Notes: generated by a model from the sequence alone, not told the origin. A stretch of DNA of 64,000 nucleotides from Steromphala cineraria (GCA_916613615.1 OU744724.1:43626662-43690661), one strand, 5' to 3'; positions 1 to 13,601 are shown, counted from the stretch's first letter. Numbers and translations are program-made.

Positions 1-690
1 TTGTCGACCTAATGGACAAATGAGTATACATGTAACGTTTAATATTACAGGTTTGGTTAAAACAAGAAAACACCAAAATGAAGAACAAAGAAATCAATGT
101 TAAAATGTTTTTTTTTTTTTTATAATTTCGAATTTAAGATCAAATTCAAAAGGAGGCAAAAACCTTAAAAGCTATTTAGCGGAAATTGCAAACGGCGCCG
201 AACCGTAACATTCAAAATATAACACTCTTTTGATAAAACATTTCATTTATGGACATAGAACATGGCAATAGCGCTTAAATGTGCTTCCTTTTCGGATGAT
301 TAAAAAGTGTCGATGTTTCCAAACCATTTTGAAGGAAGAATTAGGTATATGAAAGCAAGCCCTGTCAATTAAAGTCAATCATTGTCAAGAGAGCGTCACG
401 TGATACTCAAACTTCCGCTAACAAGGGGAGAGCACTCTCGGACTATTATTCGAACAAGTCAGACTCTGCCAGCACATTTCGTGAAGATTTTTAGATCGAT
501 GGGGATAATTGATTTTTGGGGGTATCGAACAGGGACGCGCTTGTAACAGGCCCCCTCCCCTCAACTAAGCACTTCTAACTCAGGCGAACTGGTGCAAATC
601 TTTCAAGACCTGAACGATCGCCTCGAACATGTCGTCTGCTCCTACACTTGTAGATCGAGCTCTCCAAGCAAGGGCTTCCAGACCTGTCAA
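1..690. other. Intergenic, no gene seen
   Basis: AT-rich sequence with no coding signal I can support. It holds a run of 14 T at 108-121. The stretch from about 360 to 690 is more GC-balanced but I recognise nothing in it. Confidence 0.5.
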
Positions 691-694
691 GGAA

Positions 695-760
695 ACAATG
701 GGTGAGAGGGCCACGTACCACGCTTGACAAGTCACGAGGTTCGAATCCCGAGATTTCTCT
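695..760 (+). repeat. Degraded tRNA-like (SINE head) remnant
   Basis: Positions 738-748 read GGTTCGAATCC, a perfect match to the B box of RNA polymerase III internal promoters (the T-arm of tRNAs). An A-box-like word, TGGGTGAGAGG at 699-709, lies about 30 bases upstream with one mismatch to TRGYNNARNNG. The bases between (CGCTTGAC...GTCACGAG) resemble tRNA anticodon-arm sequence in tRNA-derived SINEs. The acceptor stem and the expected clover-leaf pairing are not visible, so I read this as a decayed SINE head and not a functional tRNA. The SINE body and tail are not recognisable. Confidence 0.4.
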
Positions 761-779
761 GTTTTTTCCTGCGGACCCC

Positions 780-3700
780 ATGGAGTTCTTTTGTGCTAAT
801 TGACGAGAAAGTCCTGCCCTTTTCTAGACTCATTAGTTTTGATAATTTTACAATAATCTACCCCCTACCAATTAGACATATTAGTATATTCTGTAGAAGG
901 ATGCAGTTGTGATGGAAACAATGTTCAAAAGCCTCTCAACTCCATCGGGTTTTCTCAATTTCCTTATTTTAAAAATCTGACGTTTTCTAAGACTTCCCAC
1001 GTTTTGATTTTGTCAAGCTTCAGCGTATATCCTCATTCCCTCCTGAGTTTATTCCCCGCTGACTTCAGTTCCTGTTTCCTATCAATAAAGTCCACATTTT
1101 CCATTGATGAAATCTTTTATACTGCTGTTCTGATTTGCTAACATGTCAACCATTGTTAAAACCTCTGTTTTGCTGACACTTTTGATACAAGTCTTTGTTC
1201 GTTGCTTGAGCAAAGTCAAATGGTGTTTGGGCTCCATTGATTGACCATTGAAAGGTTTGATCTCTACATCCTTTAAATCCACAATGTGAAATTACACTTT
1301 CAAGTTGCCAGATGTGTTGACTTTTGGTGAACCACTTTTCTTTAAATTGTCCATATTTCATTTTTGTATTTATTGTGTAATGTTTCATTTGAAAGTTTCA
1401 ATATTGAAATTTTAACTCTTTGAAGATAATTTGGCACCTGCAACCAATGTTTAATTTTTATATCCCAAGGTTTGTGTTTCACTTGTATATCCACTTATTT
1501 CATAGACCAGAACAGAGATATTAACTAAGAGCAACCTCGCCTTATGAAATACACTTCATCCTTGTAGAAATGAAATGAATGTAAAATAAATCTTTCTTGT
1601 CTTCTTACAATTTAATCTGCCAAAATCAATACCTCAATGTTAAATATGTCAGATGTTCAAAAGATTTTATTGGTAAGCAAATAGAAGGCACAATATATAC
1701 AAAGAAGAAACGATCTGAAAACCATTTAGAATTAACTTCGTTATATTTTGAAAAAAATGTAACGTCAATCAAATAAGTGAATGAAATGAATTTCGTATGA
1801 ATTTTGTTATTGTTCAAACAGCAGCCGTTATTCAACTGAAATATCATTTTCGATTTCCACAAATTTTAACAATCTTAATTTTGACAAGTTTCCATAGGTT
1901 TCTAGAGAAAAAAATCGGAAGGATACAGAAAACAATATTATATTATAAAGGAGGAATTAAAAGGGTCTTCTCAATTAATATCCAGTGTTCTATCCAAATA
2001 CATGTATAGTCCCTTCTTCTGTTTGCCAAACAGAAAGTAGAAATCTTTAAAGGTAAGGGTATTATCATGAAAAGCTTCTTGTGTACTATTTGACATAATT
2101 ACGGTTCAAGCACTACGAGATAGAATATACACAATAGTACTCTTATTTATTGTGCTGATTTGATTTAAATCATTACATACTTAACTTAACTTCAACCCAA
2201 GAGGAAGATGTGTTAACATTATCAATAACGTCCACCCAAAATTTTAATTCTACCCATAGGAAATTAACCCTCACGGATAATCAACGTTGGATTTTAGATT
2301 TATTTGATTTCAATGAGTTACTTTTATAGTAGTGTCTAAAATGATAAGAAATGTACAAGAAAATGCTGTGAGGATATCGGTTCACCAATACACACGCTTA
2401 AGAATAACTTCAAATGTACACAAGAATAATAATTTACACAAAATTTAAGAAAGTGTCAAAACATCATCAAAAACAAAAGTCTTCAAATGATGAATGTATC
2501 ATTATGTACAAAACTGATACAATATATGAAAATATCCCAATGGAATGCATGTTTCATCTCCTCTGTTTCAAATAAAGATGATCTAATGTTACTATTGGTT
2601 ATCATATGCTGTTACACGAGAAAGATCCTTAATAATTCATCCCTCCTATACAACCAATACATGACACATGATTTATAGAATTCCTTTTATATGATCTTAC
2701 GCTAACATTTTTCTGCCACGGACAACGAATTCAAGATACTTTTCTTCCTCGGCGCTTTTGTTTCACATTTTCAAAAGGACATTTGTTCAAAAAGTTGAAA
2801 GTAATACTAATTTTGATGTTTTCCACACCCATAATTACTAATTAGTTTGTTTTGCCTGTGCGATCATATTTCATATTTGCATCAGCTTATCATTAGTGTT
2901 CTGATGTTGGTTTAACGGATTACTGCTGTTGATATTTAATATATCTTTGCTGTAGGGCATAACGCTACCTTGACTCAAAACAAACGTTGCTAATAATGAC
3001 TGTAAACCATCGATAAATCCATTGTTCATCAGTCGTCTTGGTTTGCTAAGGTGTTTGTAAATGTCGTGAAAAACAAACAGCGTTGTCATTAGAACGTAAA
3101 ATAACTACGGATGTAATTTCTGGTATCTTTGAGGCCTTGTATATCTAAGAATCCTAAAGAAATGAATTGTCAAAGAAAATATTTGAAATACAAACTTATA
3201 ACATTCGAACACAAATGAATCAATAATGATGAAAGGGAAATACGCTTCACACAACATAAATCAAAGGTTCAAAAGGAGAAGCCGACTGCTTCAGCAATCT
3301 TGCTATAGTCTGTTATCCAGACCCTAAGCAAAAACAATTAAAATAGCCTTCTTATGTCTAGAAAATGTTGGCAAGTCTCGGTGCCTCACGTTTGGAATTA
3401 GGTATTTTTAAGCCTCTTTTAAATTAAATTCAAGTGAAAAATTAAAATAATAAACTAGTCATTTTAGGGACTATATGTTATCCTCAATCTTGCTTTTGAC
3501 GGATGCAAGCGTTCATTTATAATTCAACATCTTGAACACTCTTTTATCACTAAGGGCCAAATAACATTTCAATGATCTAGAAGTTATCAATCCTCTTTAT
3601 TGAATATATTTCATGTATATGTAAATAGTGAAACACTCCAGTCAGTTTACGTTCAAGATATCATGCTTGTTATAGAACTACGCGCGTAATTCGAGTACTT

Positions 3701-4250
3701 CCTTTTCCTTTATCATTTTTAACACTCAACACACCCTTTCGAACTAGTATTGTGCTTTCTTGAAAAAAGTTCAAGATCAAGAAGTATATGTTATGAAGTT
3801 ATATGTATAAATGCAATTAAAAGTAACAAAATGTAAGTTTCTTTAAGTAAGGCACATCAAACTAGTTATGCTAAAGGAATACTATCCGAAGGTTTCAAAC
3901 ATTCCGTTGGAGCGGTAAGATATCACCATAGTTAAAATTTATCCTCAGGATATTCAGCTACTTCAGATTTTGTTTTCACTTTTCAAAGGATGAGACTAAC
4001 CACTTTCAAATTGTTTCTGAAATGGTCAAATTACAAAAAGAACAATTCCAAAAGGACAATAATTTCTTTGAAATGGTGGATCCTCGCTATTGTTTGTACT
4101 GCCCATTAAAAAGTTTAGCCTAAGGGACGATCCACGAGAGGACCACTTGAAAGAATAATTTATTGGGGCATAAACAGTATGCAGCAGGTCACTTCACTTG
4201 ACCTGTGTTTATTATTAAGACCTGCTCATACTACAACAATAAAGAACTAT
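780..4250. other. Intergenic, AT-rich, no gene seen
   Basis: About 3.5 kb without a supportable gene. Open frames here are short and their translations look like random AT-rich sequence. I saw no repeat array or RNA gene. Confidence 0.45.
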
Positions 4251-4255
4251 CTAGT

Positions 4256-4758
4256 CTAAGGTCGAGTGTCATCTTTGAAAAAGTGTCCATACGACACAGC
4301 CCATGGCCAAGCCAAATAACGAGTATCTAAACATGCATTTCGCGGTGTGAGGTTTTCCGCAATCATTTCAGTTTCATACCAATCAAACTCAATAAGTTTC
4401 GACGTTATGAGTGAAAATAAAATACTGTAGCCCCAAGGAAACCTGGAAGCGAGACCAGGCAAATAGTCTGCAGGCTCTTCCTCGACGTATTGAAGCCTGG
4501 AAGAAATCTTAGAAAAACTGCACAAAAGAAAAGGACAGAGAGCACAGCCCTGCAGTACTCAAAGTTCCTTGTACTGCATGCGATCGCACAAATATTTGGC
4601 TTCCTTTTCACAAAACAAACTATTTTATTCGATGTTTTCAAACGGATGATAAAGACAGGATAAAGAGAAATTAAGGAGAGTATGGCTTGAGAGCCGCTTC
4701 TTAACAAGACAACAATGATACTCCACCAGGTGTGAAACCAAGGACAGCTACCATACAC
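4256..4758 (-). pseudogene. Possible reverse-transcriptase relic (non-LTR)
   Basis: Two overlapping minus-strand open frames (89 and 117 codons) lie here. Reading minus-strand codons over 4529-4558 gives VLQGCALCPF, close to the GVxQGCxLSPxLF block of LINE-type reverse transcriptases. The codon just before is a stop, and the residues after the block do not continue the RT pattern (no FADD-type block seen). If real, it is a short decayed fragment. A similar minus-strand nucleotide stretch occurs near 45.36 kb. A ten-residue match can arise by chance, so confidence is low. Confidence 0.22.
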
Positions 4759-5840
4759 GGGCTGCTAAACGCTTCTAAATTACTCTGCTTTAAAGCATCG
4801 TCGTTCATAGCACGTATCATTGTGAGTTTGTTTTCTTTTCATTTTATCATCTAAATAACGAGGAAACGACTCTACCAGTATAAATATAGTATAGCTCTGA
4901 CATGTGAATGGGACGTGAAGGTTTACTCAATAGCAATATCTACATCAATTTCACGCTTTCAATAAAGGTGTAAAGAAAGCAGGGATGAAGTATGAAAGGT
5001 CGCCTCGGAGAACCTTACTCAAAAGGATACATATGAATACTGCAGTGTAACGCTTACTGTTTGTTCTCCGTTTGTTGGTTTAGGCACGATATGGGTGCTA
5101 CAAGTATGAGTGTCTTAAGATATTAGCTAACACACCACATTCAATGAATTTGAACATTCATAAAGTTTTCTTAACCAATCGCTATATTGTGATAGCAACG
5201 AATACCTATACTTTTCGACACCGTGATGTTTGTTTGGATAAAATGTGTGCCTTGAGAAAATTATGCATCAGTTACATTTAAAATTTTGAAAGACGTGACA
5301 CTTGGGATGCAATTTTACATTTCAATTTTGAGATTGTTGATCTTAGAGTTCACTGGGTTTTCCTTACACAAGCAGTTCACTAACACTTAAAGTATTTACC
5401 AAAGGATGGAACGTTACTTCTTATACACATAATTAATATGGGCTTACTCCAAATATTAATAATTTCAATGAATTTTAAACCAATATGATGTTCTTTAAGA
5501 TGATGAATTAATTCAAACTGAAAATAAGTTTGAGGATATGTCAACAATAAATGTAAATGAAAATGAAATTTTGATTATGAATTTTTCTTTCCTTAAACTA
5601 ATATTTATGATACTCTTATTTCGTTTCAATACAAAAATGTGTATGCAAGTAATATCTGAAGAATAAAAATATTGTAAAAATATCGAAAAATATTTTCGTC
5701 AGTTATTAAATCCAATAACACTTGGAAACAATTCTTGCATGGAATATTGGTAAAAGGTGCAATTAGCACCAGCTGTTTTACCCATTGGGGTGAAATATGC
5801 CTTATGGATATTGAACCATAATATCTTATAACACAGTGAC

Positions 5841-5908
5841 GGGGTAGACACGGTTGGGTGACTCGGGTAGGTTAAGGGTAGGGATTGGAAATGGGGATCG
5901 AGGGGGGG
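5841..5908 (+). other. G-run cluster, relaxed G-quadruplex potential
   Basis: Seven runs of three or more G occur within 68 bases (5841-5844, 5856-5858, 5865-5867, 5876-5878, 5881-5883, 5893-5896, 5902-5908). Several loops are 8-9 bases, slightly longer than the classic 1-7 rule. The patch stands out in AT-rich surroundings. No gene is visible next to it. Confidence 0.4.
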
Positions 5909-5994
5909 TCATTGAGAGTACAGCTGCAGGGGTTACTGAGGACAGACATGTAGATTCACAGCTGCTGATGGGGTTGAGAAAAAGCTGTTAACGT

Positions 5995-6090
5995 TAGGGA
6001 TATATGACAGTTTTATGAATTTGTAAGTTTGGTATAAAGTGATAGGGATATATGACATTTTTATGAATTTATAAGTTTGGTATTAAATTA
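5995..6090 (+). repeat. 48-bp direct tandem duplication
   Basis: Two adjacent 48-base units, 5995-6042 and 6043-6090, both begin TAGGGATATATGACA and keep the same length, with a few substitutions. The second unit runs into AT-rich sequence. Confidence 0.8.
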
Positions 6091-7814
6091 AAAAGTATTT
6101 CCATATATACTGATTGCCTATGCTAGTTCTTATATACATACTGTAGATATATTAAGGATGGATATGATGAAAGTTCTTATTAGATAAAAAATATTAACCT
6201 TTATTTATACGGTTTTATTTTATTGATTGTGCCATTGTGCTAATAGAATTATAATTGGATGTAATGGTATAGATGAATAAATTTTCGAAGGGAAATGCAA
6301 TTGAAAAAACGATTAATGATATAGATTTAAAGTTAACTTTACGACTGTTATACATTTATGAATGTACATGTAAGACAGTCAGAATTCATCCGTTAAAACT
6401 TGAAACATAATTAAGAGGATATATCTTGTATTCTTTACACTATAATATACATAAAATAAGTAAGTTTTAAATCGTTTTCATTAAAGGAAACACATACATA
6501 TAGTTGTATTTCTTAGAATGTTCAATGACAATGAAATTGTGAAGACTCATTTAAGAACATATAATGATAAATGGTATGTTCGATATCATGTTTTTGATTT
6601 TCTTTATTTCTAGCGAATACCACTTAGATGTAAATAAATGTTATGAACGAGAATGATTTAAGGGGAAAATAATATTTTTCTAGGAAATGATGTAACAAAA
6701 AATTCATATTTTGAGAATAACGTATATCTAAACAAAAGGTAAAGAGTATCAAAGTTAACGATCTTCTTTTGCTTTTTCGCTCAAAATCTGTAAGCAAAAC
6801 TGTATTGAAATCTCCGCTTGCTTTAAGACACCAATGAACCAATTCTGATCGCTAAACTTTTACGCATCTGAATGACAAAAGTTTGAAATATACTCAGTAA
6901 TTGTAAATTGACAGTTTACAATTGACACAACTTTCTTGTAATTAACAACAAATCTTGCTGTACACGTCCCGAGTTAAACCAAATATAAATGTAATAATAA
7001 TAATAATAAAACTATGACATGCATATATTGACGAAAATAATAACTTTTGAAATTAAAATTTATATTAGTTTAAAACCTCATGATACATATAGAATCCATA
7101 CGTTCCGCGTATCTTCACTAACTTATCAAAATATACTCGTGAATGTATATGATGATTTTGACCCATTTCTGAACTTGTCTATTCAACTCCCTTACACGAA
7201 CACATTTTGTAAGAGCACTTTGCAATGAATGTTAACACACGATATTGTACTCATGGTAAATACACTTGTACAGGCGTCTAACCTATCATTTTGTTATGTT
7301 TACCAAAGGGGTGTACAATAATTTTGTTAGTTGATACAGATGATATGAATTCAATGCTTATCCTCTTACTAAAAGTCGTCATTTGGAAAACATAAATTAA
7401 TTTGATTTAAGTAATATAGTGCTAAATACGATTTAAACACCGTTAAAGTTTCTCGAAGCATTTAAAACAAATCCTTAGTTGATATACATATTGTGTTTAT
7501 AAAAACATATTTCCGAAATGCAGACAAATTTAGTCAATGACTCAGTGGCAAATGACATAGATTTAAAACCAGATGAGCACGGACTATTTTTACGGAACTT
7601 CATGGGACTAACCTCCTACTGCAATCTTTAACAGTTTAATAATGCTGTTACATTGTATACGATAAGCACAAAATTTTGTCTTACCAATAAAAGTATATAT
7701 TTCAATTCCAATGAAGACCATCGTAGAATATATACCAACTTTGGGACACTGTCAATCGTCTTGTATAGCTATTCAATATCAGAGAGAAAGCATTTAATAT
7801 TATGTTACAACCTT
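6091..7814. other. Intergenic, AT-rich; small (TAA)n
   Basis: No supportable gene. A (TAA)n microsatellite of about six units lies at 6992-7010. The rest is AT-rich without repeats I could recognise. Confidence 0.45.
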
Positions 7815-8179
7815 TTAAAGGGGCAGTAGCACGTTTTTCGGGGGAGTATAAGGTGATGTCAGGAAAATGACAATAAAACGGTTTCAATTGAAAGAAAATG
7901 TATTTAAACTAAATGAAGCAGTAATAATTCAAATATATAACGTAAAGTTTAGCCATGCGATTCCCTTTTCCCACACAAAATGAATTAAAGGTGTTCACAA
8001 AAAATGGCCGCCAATGGATTTTATATGAATCCTCATACTTTGTCCTCTGACTATGGGTGATTGGCTTGTGTAATGAGATTGTTGACACTGACAATATAAT
8101 ACATTTAGCATTAACTTACCAATTTAAGAGAGTTATTTAAAATATAAAATTATCAAAAAACGTGCTACTGCCCCTTTAA
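7815..8179 (-). mobile_element. TTAA-flanked MITE, copy A
   Basis: This 365-base element is bounded by TTAA on both sides (7815-7818 and 8176-8179). Its termini are inverted repeats starting AGGGGCAGTAGCACGTTTT. The interior matches, in reverse orientation, the elements at 18279-18616 and 61197-61558. A TTAA target and a short non-coding body are typical of MITEs mobilised by piggyBac-type transposases; assigning that superfamily is inference from the TTAA alone. The 61-codon open frame inside shares residues with one in copy C only because the DNA is repeated. No transposase is encoded. Confidence 0.85.
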
Positions 8180-8408
8180 ATTCTAATTTGGCCGAAAAGT
8201 TAACTAAACAGTAGTCGAAGTTGTGTCTCTCATATTGCTGTGGAACTGCTTTGATGTCATGTGAGGTCAAGAAGAGGTCTCCATCTTGACCCCATTTCTC
8301 TCAAGTCTGGAGGGACAAGAAGAATATCACTTGAGTTACCCAGACTACAATTCTTCATCTTGGTCCGAGGTGAAACACCGGTTTCCCTATATTATCATTT
8401 TCCTATCA

Positions 8409-8434
8409 CCCCCCCCCCCCCCCCCCCCCCCCCC
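8409..8434 (+). repeat. Poly-C tract
   Basis: An uninterrupted run of 26 C. Exact length is uncertain because such runs are prone to assembly and sequencing error. It makes short open frames appear to encode poly-proline; that is an artefact. Confidence 0.9.
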
Positions 8435-9054
8435 AAAGTTCTTTGAAAGAGGTTACCAGGTTGCAGTAATACTGATGGAGTAATTCTTGAAACAAGTGAT
8501 GTTAATGAAACTAGTGTCAACTACAATTGATATATTTGAAAATATCTAATCTAGTTTTAATTTTTCTTTGTGAATGACAGTTATAAGTTTTATTGTTTTA
8601 ATATTCATAATTCTGACACAAAATAATTCTTTAGAAGTTCATCCTAAGAAAATCACAAAAGTCCGGATCAAATGCCTATGCCTAACGTCTTCTGATTTCC
8701 TTCCTTTCATATCTATCCTGTATTTAATTCATTGTTCTTATGTATGCCACTTATCGTCTTTAAAATTGCAATGCAATCAAAACCTACTATATTTACACAC
8801 AGTAAGTTGTGTCAATTTATTATTATTTCGTTTAAAAATGTCTTTACCATTAAATTTTCTTATTTTTAAACTCGTGACTTCGTTGCATCTTAAAACATGA
8901 TTAGCCATTAAGGTAAACGTTAATTTTTTCGGTGCCTTTTCACTGAAGTTAAATTTTGATGAAAATTTGTTTAGAAATGGTAGTGTATGTAAAATGTTTA
9001 GTGCTTTGGAATGCGTACTCTTTTTAAATAAATTTACTTTTATTCTTTAAGAAT

Positions 9055-9311
9055 CATTATCATTTCTTGACTATACACACGCTCAAATATATTTGTACCC
9101 ATACTTTTATTCAAAGTGTCACTCTAGTTGAATACTCTAAGATATAATTTCTAGATACATACATAATAGACATACTATTTCTTAATACAATATTCCCTTA
9201 TCATTCAAACATTATCATCATTTCTTGAATATACATGCATCCATATCTTTCTTCCCAACACTTGAATGTCACTCTAATTGAATGATCTTAGATATGATTT
9301 CTAGATACATA
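9055..9311 (+). repeat. Diverged direct duplication, about 157-bp spacing
   Basis: The segment at 9055-9163 and the segment at 9210-9311 share an ordered series of words: CATTATCAT, TTTCTTGA.TATACA, GTCACTCTA.TTGAAT, CTTAGATAT and TTTCTAGATACATAC. They differ by substitutions and small indels. No function is evident. Confidence 0.7.
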
Positions 9312-9765
9312 CTCATACAACCCTTTTACAGATATAACCCTAGATCTATTTCTGTATCTTTGACCAAGTTCTTACATATAGAAACCCTAAGTGCTTCACT
9401 CCTATTGAATACTGTATCTATATCTAGACCTTTCAACCTTACATCGACCTTCAGTATAGAGATCCAGTTTCATAGTGCCAGATTTCCTCTCATCACAATC
9501 CCTTCTTGAGAATGTCGTCTCAATTCGGAGGCATCTGGTGCCACAGAGCTCTGGAACACAAAGAAGTAAAAAGATGAGATATCATCTGTGTCATATTGAA
9601 GAAAATAACATTATAACAAAGTGTTCTTCACTGACCACTAGATCGCCTCGTCCACTGACCATCAAATCAGCACCTCAAGTGGACATTTAGTATTGCCATT
9701 GAAGCCAGTACTGATCAGGTTGCCATTTGAGTTGAAATCTGTTCCCGAAGAAATCCTTCTTTAAT

Positions 9766-9895
9766 CTGGACATGTTTAGTAGGGCTAACAAAAGTGTAAC
9801 GTATCTTTTCACGGGAAAATGGAGTGATCCCTGGACATGCTTAGTAGGTCTAACAAAGGGTAAATATATCTTTTCATGGATATATAGAGTGATCC
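9766..9895 (+). repeat. 65-bp direct tandem duplication
   Basis: Two adjacent 65-base units, 9766-9830 and 9831-9895. Each starts CTGGACATG.TTAGTAGG and ends GAGTGATCC. A minus-strand 84-codon open frame spans the second unit and beyond, but I see no protein family in it. Confidence 0.8.
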
Positions 9896-10063
9896 TATTA
9901 TGGGATCCATATCAAAGAGCATTTGCTTGAGGTGGTGCAAAATAACGAACAAGAGACAAAGAAGAGCTTCTGAAGATGTGTATGATCCTATGAAGGGTAC
10001 GAAGAATACATAATGACAACATTTTATTTGAAATCGTCTCAAATGACCAGTGAAAGGTAACAA

Positions 10064-11790
10064 TACATTCTATCAACATTTGAGTGGATAGGTGTCCAGT
10101 CGTGAACGCTGGTCATTGTATGTGGCCGGAATATTTGACCACAACAATGGTCACCACGAGCACCTGCGGGGTGAATAGATTGACCATCCATAGAAGATGG
10201 GAGAATATCGCTGAACAAGACGACATGCTCGCTTCATAAAGATACAATACGTATTGTGAAGCTGTAGACTCGTCTTTGATTAACTTACTGTAGAATTAGC
10301 CTATTAAGTTGTTTGAGAGAGTCTTTCCCACCGCTTGGAATCTTCAACCTGGCACTGAGTGATATTGAGAAGTTTCTTCCGGACCAGGTGCTTATATTAA
10401 TATACGGAAAATTATGAGAATATCAATATTTAAACTTTTGGTATTCAGACGTTTAAACATTTGAATCTTGATATTTACGATTTTTAGTCGTTTATACATT
10501 AACATAGAACTTTCCAAGTTCATACAATTTTAAGTATTTTTAAAAAATATTGATAACCATATATTTTTCACCTCAGCTAGAAGATATCCATGTAAAACCT
10601 AAAAAATCAGGAAATTACCGATAATATTTAACCATAAAAGAGCTTGAAAAGGTTTTATGATCTACTTTCACCCACATATCATTTCAAACCACATTACACC
10701 ACACTGTTTACCTTCGATATTATAATTCCCTGTCAGGAACAGAGTCTAGATTGACTAGATTGACTAAATGATCATCTTAATAAATAACAATAGAAACATA
10801 AATATAGAATACGAGATAACCAACACACGAGTTACAATTACGACTGAAGCAGGGTTACGTCATGCCTTCAGAAGCCGACTAATCTAAGTAACGAAGTTTA
10901 AAACAATATCCATTACCGTTTCTGAAAACCCCCACGTATTTTAGGGTATCTTCGATTTGAAACCTCCTTAGCTAGACAGGACAGGAGAGCCAAAACAGGT
11001 CATATTTAACAGTACTAAATGATATAATTTCAAACAGGGTTATTGACGTCGATAAATGTTTTTTATTGAAATTCTACATTTCATCATTTTTCACCAATAT
11101 TCTAGCCAAAATGTTTTGAAATGGTTATTTCAGGACCCCTATCTTGACAGACACAATTGAAATACATACTCTCAAGTATGAAATAGTGAGATTTTCTTTA
11201 TAAGAAATATTGTAAATTCGTCTTCCAAAAAGCAGTAGGCCCCATTTTGTTTTTCAATAACAAAGCGTGATGGCCTTTCTTAGCTCGTGAGTTTAATTGG
11301 TCAAGAAGTTTCTGATGGATACCATTGTAATGCATGTGAGTCAGTACCATGCTAGTAGTTAAGTTTATGTATAAATCATAGTACATGTACCTGCCTCTTT
11401 GGAGTAAGGTAATTGTCTATGATAATTATTAGCATATAAAGGGAACTACTTATTTCAGCGGAATTAAAACACAAATCAACCCATTTCTACGAATCCGAAG
11501 ATTTTATTTAAGAAAATACAAAAATTCAGTTTTCCAGCATGTTGATTCCTCTCCAAACTTCCGAGGAAGTGTCATGATTATTATTGCACCTGCCAGGTGA
11601 TACGAACCCCCCTGTTATATCACATTAATGTTCATATCATCTTCTGTACATCTCAAGGGCCCCTCTAACACTTCATATATGTCAAACACGACTGTCATCC
11701 ACCACCAAGTACCCGTTTTAAAACGCTCACACCCATAATCTTATATCCAGCATGTTCATGGATTAAACAGTAAACCATAAACACACGCGT
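10064..11790. other. Intergenic, no gene seen
   Basis: Mixed AT-rich sequence. 10080-10400 is somewhat more GC-balanced, but no frame stays open long enough to suggest an exon. A small direct repeat of GATTGACTA lies near 10750-10770. Confidence 0.4.
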
Positions 11791-11799
11791 TAGACGTTT

Positions 11800-12155
11800 A
11801 TGTCATAAGTTTGATTGACACGTCGATGACTTTCGACGCCATTGTCGCAAAAATTACATAATTTCCGATATCATATCAACCTCCACAAATAGTAGTATGT
11901 GGCAATGTTTAAAAGTTTTCCTATACCGGATATGCCACGATATGAATTTTATCCAATCATAACGTTTGCTTCACCATTTTGCGGAGCTGCTCTATCACCG
12001 GTCACGTGATGTTATCTTTACTTATTTCATTACCTGAACGTTTCGCACGATTGTCATTGAGATTTCCCCAACGTTATGTTTGTAAATGATAACGATAACG
12101 GCAACAAAGATTTGCCATTATCTTACCCACGCGACATAGGGAATTAGCCGGTGTT
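11800..12155. promoter_or_regulatory. Candidate cis-regulatory island
   Basis: A GC-balanced stretch dense in transcription-factor-like words. It includes TTTGATTGACACGT at 11810-11823 (PBX-MEIS-like TGATTGACA) and an E-box-type CACGTG near 12003. The same 14-mer recurs at 52333-52346. No open frame explains the region. The call rests on composition and motifs only. Confidence 0.3.
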
Positions 12156-12158
12156 GTC

Positions 12159-13260
12159 TTAGTTTATAGGTATTTGTGTAATCTGAAAGCATTTTACAGT
12201 TGTCTTATCATAATTCATACAAGCTTTAAGTACATGTATTGAGGGCTTCATGGGTTGTGATATGTGCCCTTTAACAGTTTCTTGTAGGAGTTTTCTGTAT
12301 TCTCTTGAATGGTAATGACCATTCAAATATAATCTAAATGTATTTTCGTTGATATTTTTATATGCTTTAGAGTAAAATGGTATGTCACTTATTTTCACTG
12401 GCGCCTGTATGTAAAAGAATTTAAAAACATGAAACATAGAATTTATCTGAAGAATGATTTGGGTTTCACATATATGAAATTGAATCAAATTCAAACTAAA
12501 TAAAATGTGTTTTTCATTTGATATGCATTTCGTATTCAGTGAATTACAAAACACCATCGGATGAACATTATCAAGCGTATATGGCTTCATATATGATTTT
12601 GGTTGCAATATTCAAGGTTTTAACGGAATTATACATTTATCATGTATTTACAGTGAACATCGCGTTGAATATGCTGTCTCTTCTTTAATACACTTCAGAA
12701 ATACTAAATTAAGCTTTATATGCCACACTTTAATTTTCAGTTGTCTTTTGTACCTTCTATGTATTTTAAATGTAAGTTACCACAATCAACCCTTTTCGTT
12801 TATGAAAAATCACTATAGCAGTAGATTCAAGAAATGATAAATCGATCCAAAATCGTTGCTTCCCCACAGCAACTTATAACTATTTCGCTCCGGCAGTGTG
12901 AACGCCAATTACTGCAAGCACAAAACTACATCAATAACTACCAACTTAGTACCAATGACTTGGCCCATAAAACAATTACATCACTTGTTGCTTAGCTATT
13001 CTATAATGCCATGATAGATTGGGATTCAACATCAATTGGCAACACAACCAAATAACACACCTTCTCGGAGAATATTTAAAGTTGTATCAGTCGGAATTAT
13101 TTATAAGAAACTCCGATAGTCGTGTAAATGCACAAAGAGCATGCGAAGACGTGATTTGCGGGTTAAAGTCAGTTAAATCTCCACGGAAAGTGGGGTTTTA
13201 AGCAGACTATTTCGGTGAATTATTGAGAGAGATTCTTCCCTGGTGCTCATCACATAAACA
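12159..13260. other. Intergenic with a 149-codon open frame of unknown status
   Basis: A minus-strand frame of 149 codons (12159-12608) is one of the longest outside the low-complexity tracts. Its translation has no domain, signal peptide or motif I recognise, and codon content follows the AT-rich background. On the minus strand, TTAAAGGGCAC occurs near 12270, similar to the TTAA-type transposon ends elsewhere here, so the frame may lie in a decayed repeat. The rest to 13260 shows nothing. Confidence 0.2.
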
Positions 13261-13267
13261 AACACGT

Positions 13268-13601
13268 AGGTAGGAACAGAGGGACAGAGATAGGGAGACA
13301 GATAGACAGAGAGAGAGACAGAGAGATACACAGAGAGAGACAGAGATAGAGAGAGAGAGATAGAGGGACTGAGGGACAGAGACAGAGACAGGGCAAGAGA
13401 GATAGAGATATAGACAAAGACAGGAACAGAGACAGAGACAGGACAAAGACAGGAACAGAGACAGAGACAGAGACAGGAACAGAGGCAGAGACAAGGACAG
13501 AGACAGAGGGACAGGAACAGAGTCAGAGACAGGGACAGAGACAGAGACAGAGACAGAGACAGAGACAGAGGCAGAGACAGAGACAGAGACAGAGACAGAG
13601 A
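13268..13601 (+). repeat. Purine-rich (GACA/GAGA)n microsatellite
   Basis: About 330 bases of GACAGA and GAGA units with minor interruptions; the last 50 bases are nearly pure GAGACA. The minus-strand open frame here encodes serine-leucine-rich low-complexity peptide and is not a gene. Polypurine tracts of this kind can form triplex DNA. Confidence 0.95.

Noticed and set aside
5876..5883. Telomere-like TTAAGGGTAGGG
   Set aside because: Only one short occurrence, no TTAGGG array.
7909..8094. Frame sharing residues with the frame at 61377-61607
   Set aside because: Similarity is explained by the shared MITE DNA; no transposase or other motif is present.
8261..8483. Frames with poly-proline
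   Set aside because: The proline run is the 26-base C tract read in frame.
12159..12608. 149-codon minus frame as a gene
   Set aside because: No recognisable family, AT-rich random-like codon use, and a nearby TTAA-type repeat end; left as an unassigned frame.
13207..13494. 95-codon minus-strand frame
   Set aside because: Serine-leucine-rich low complexity from the purine microsatellite.
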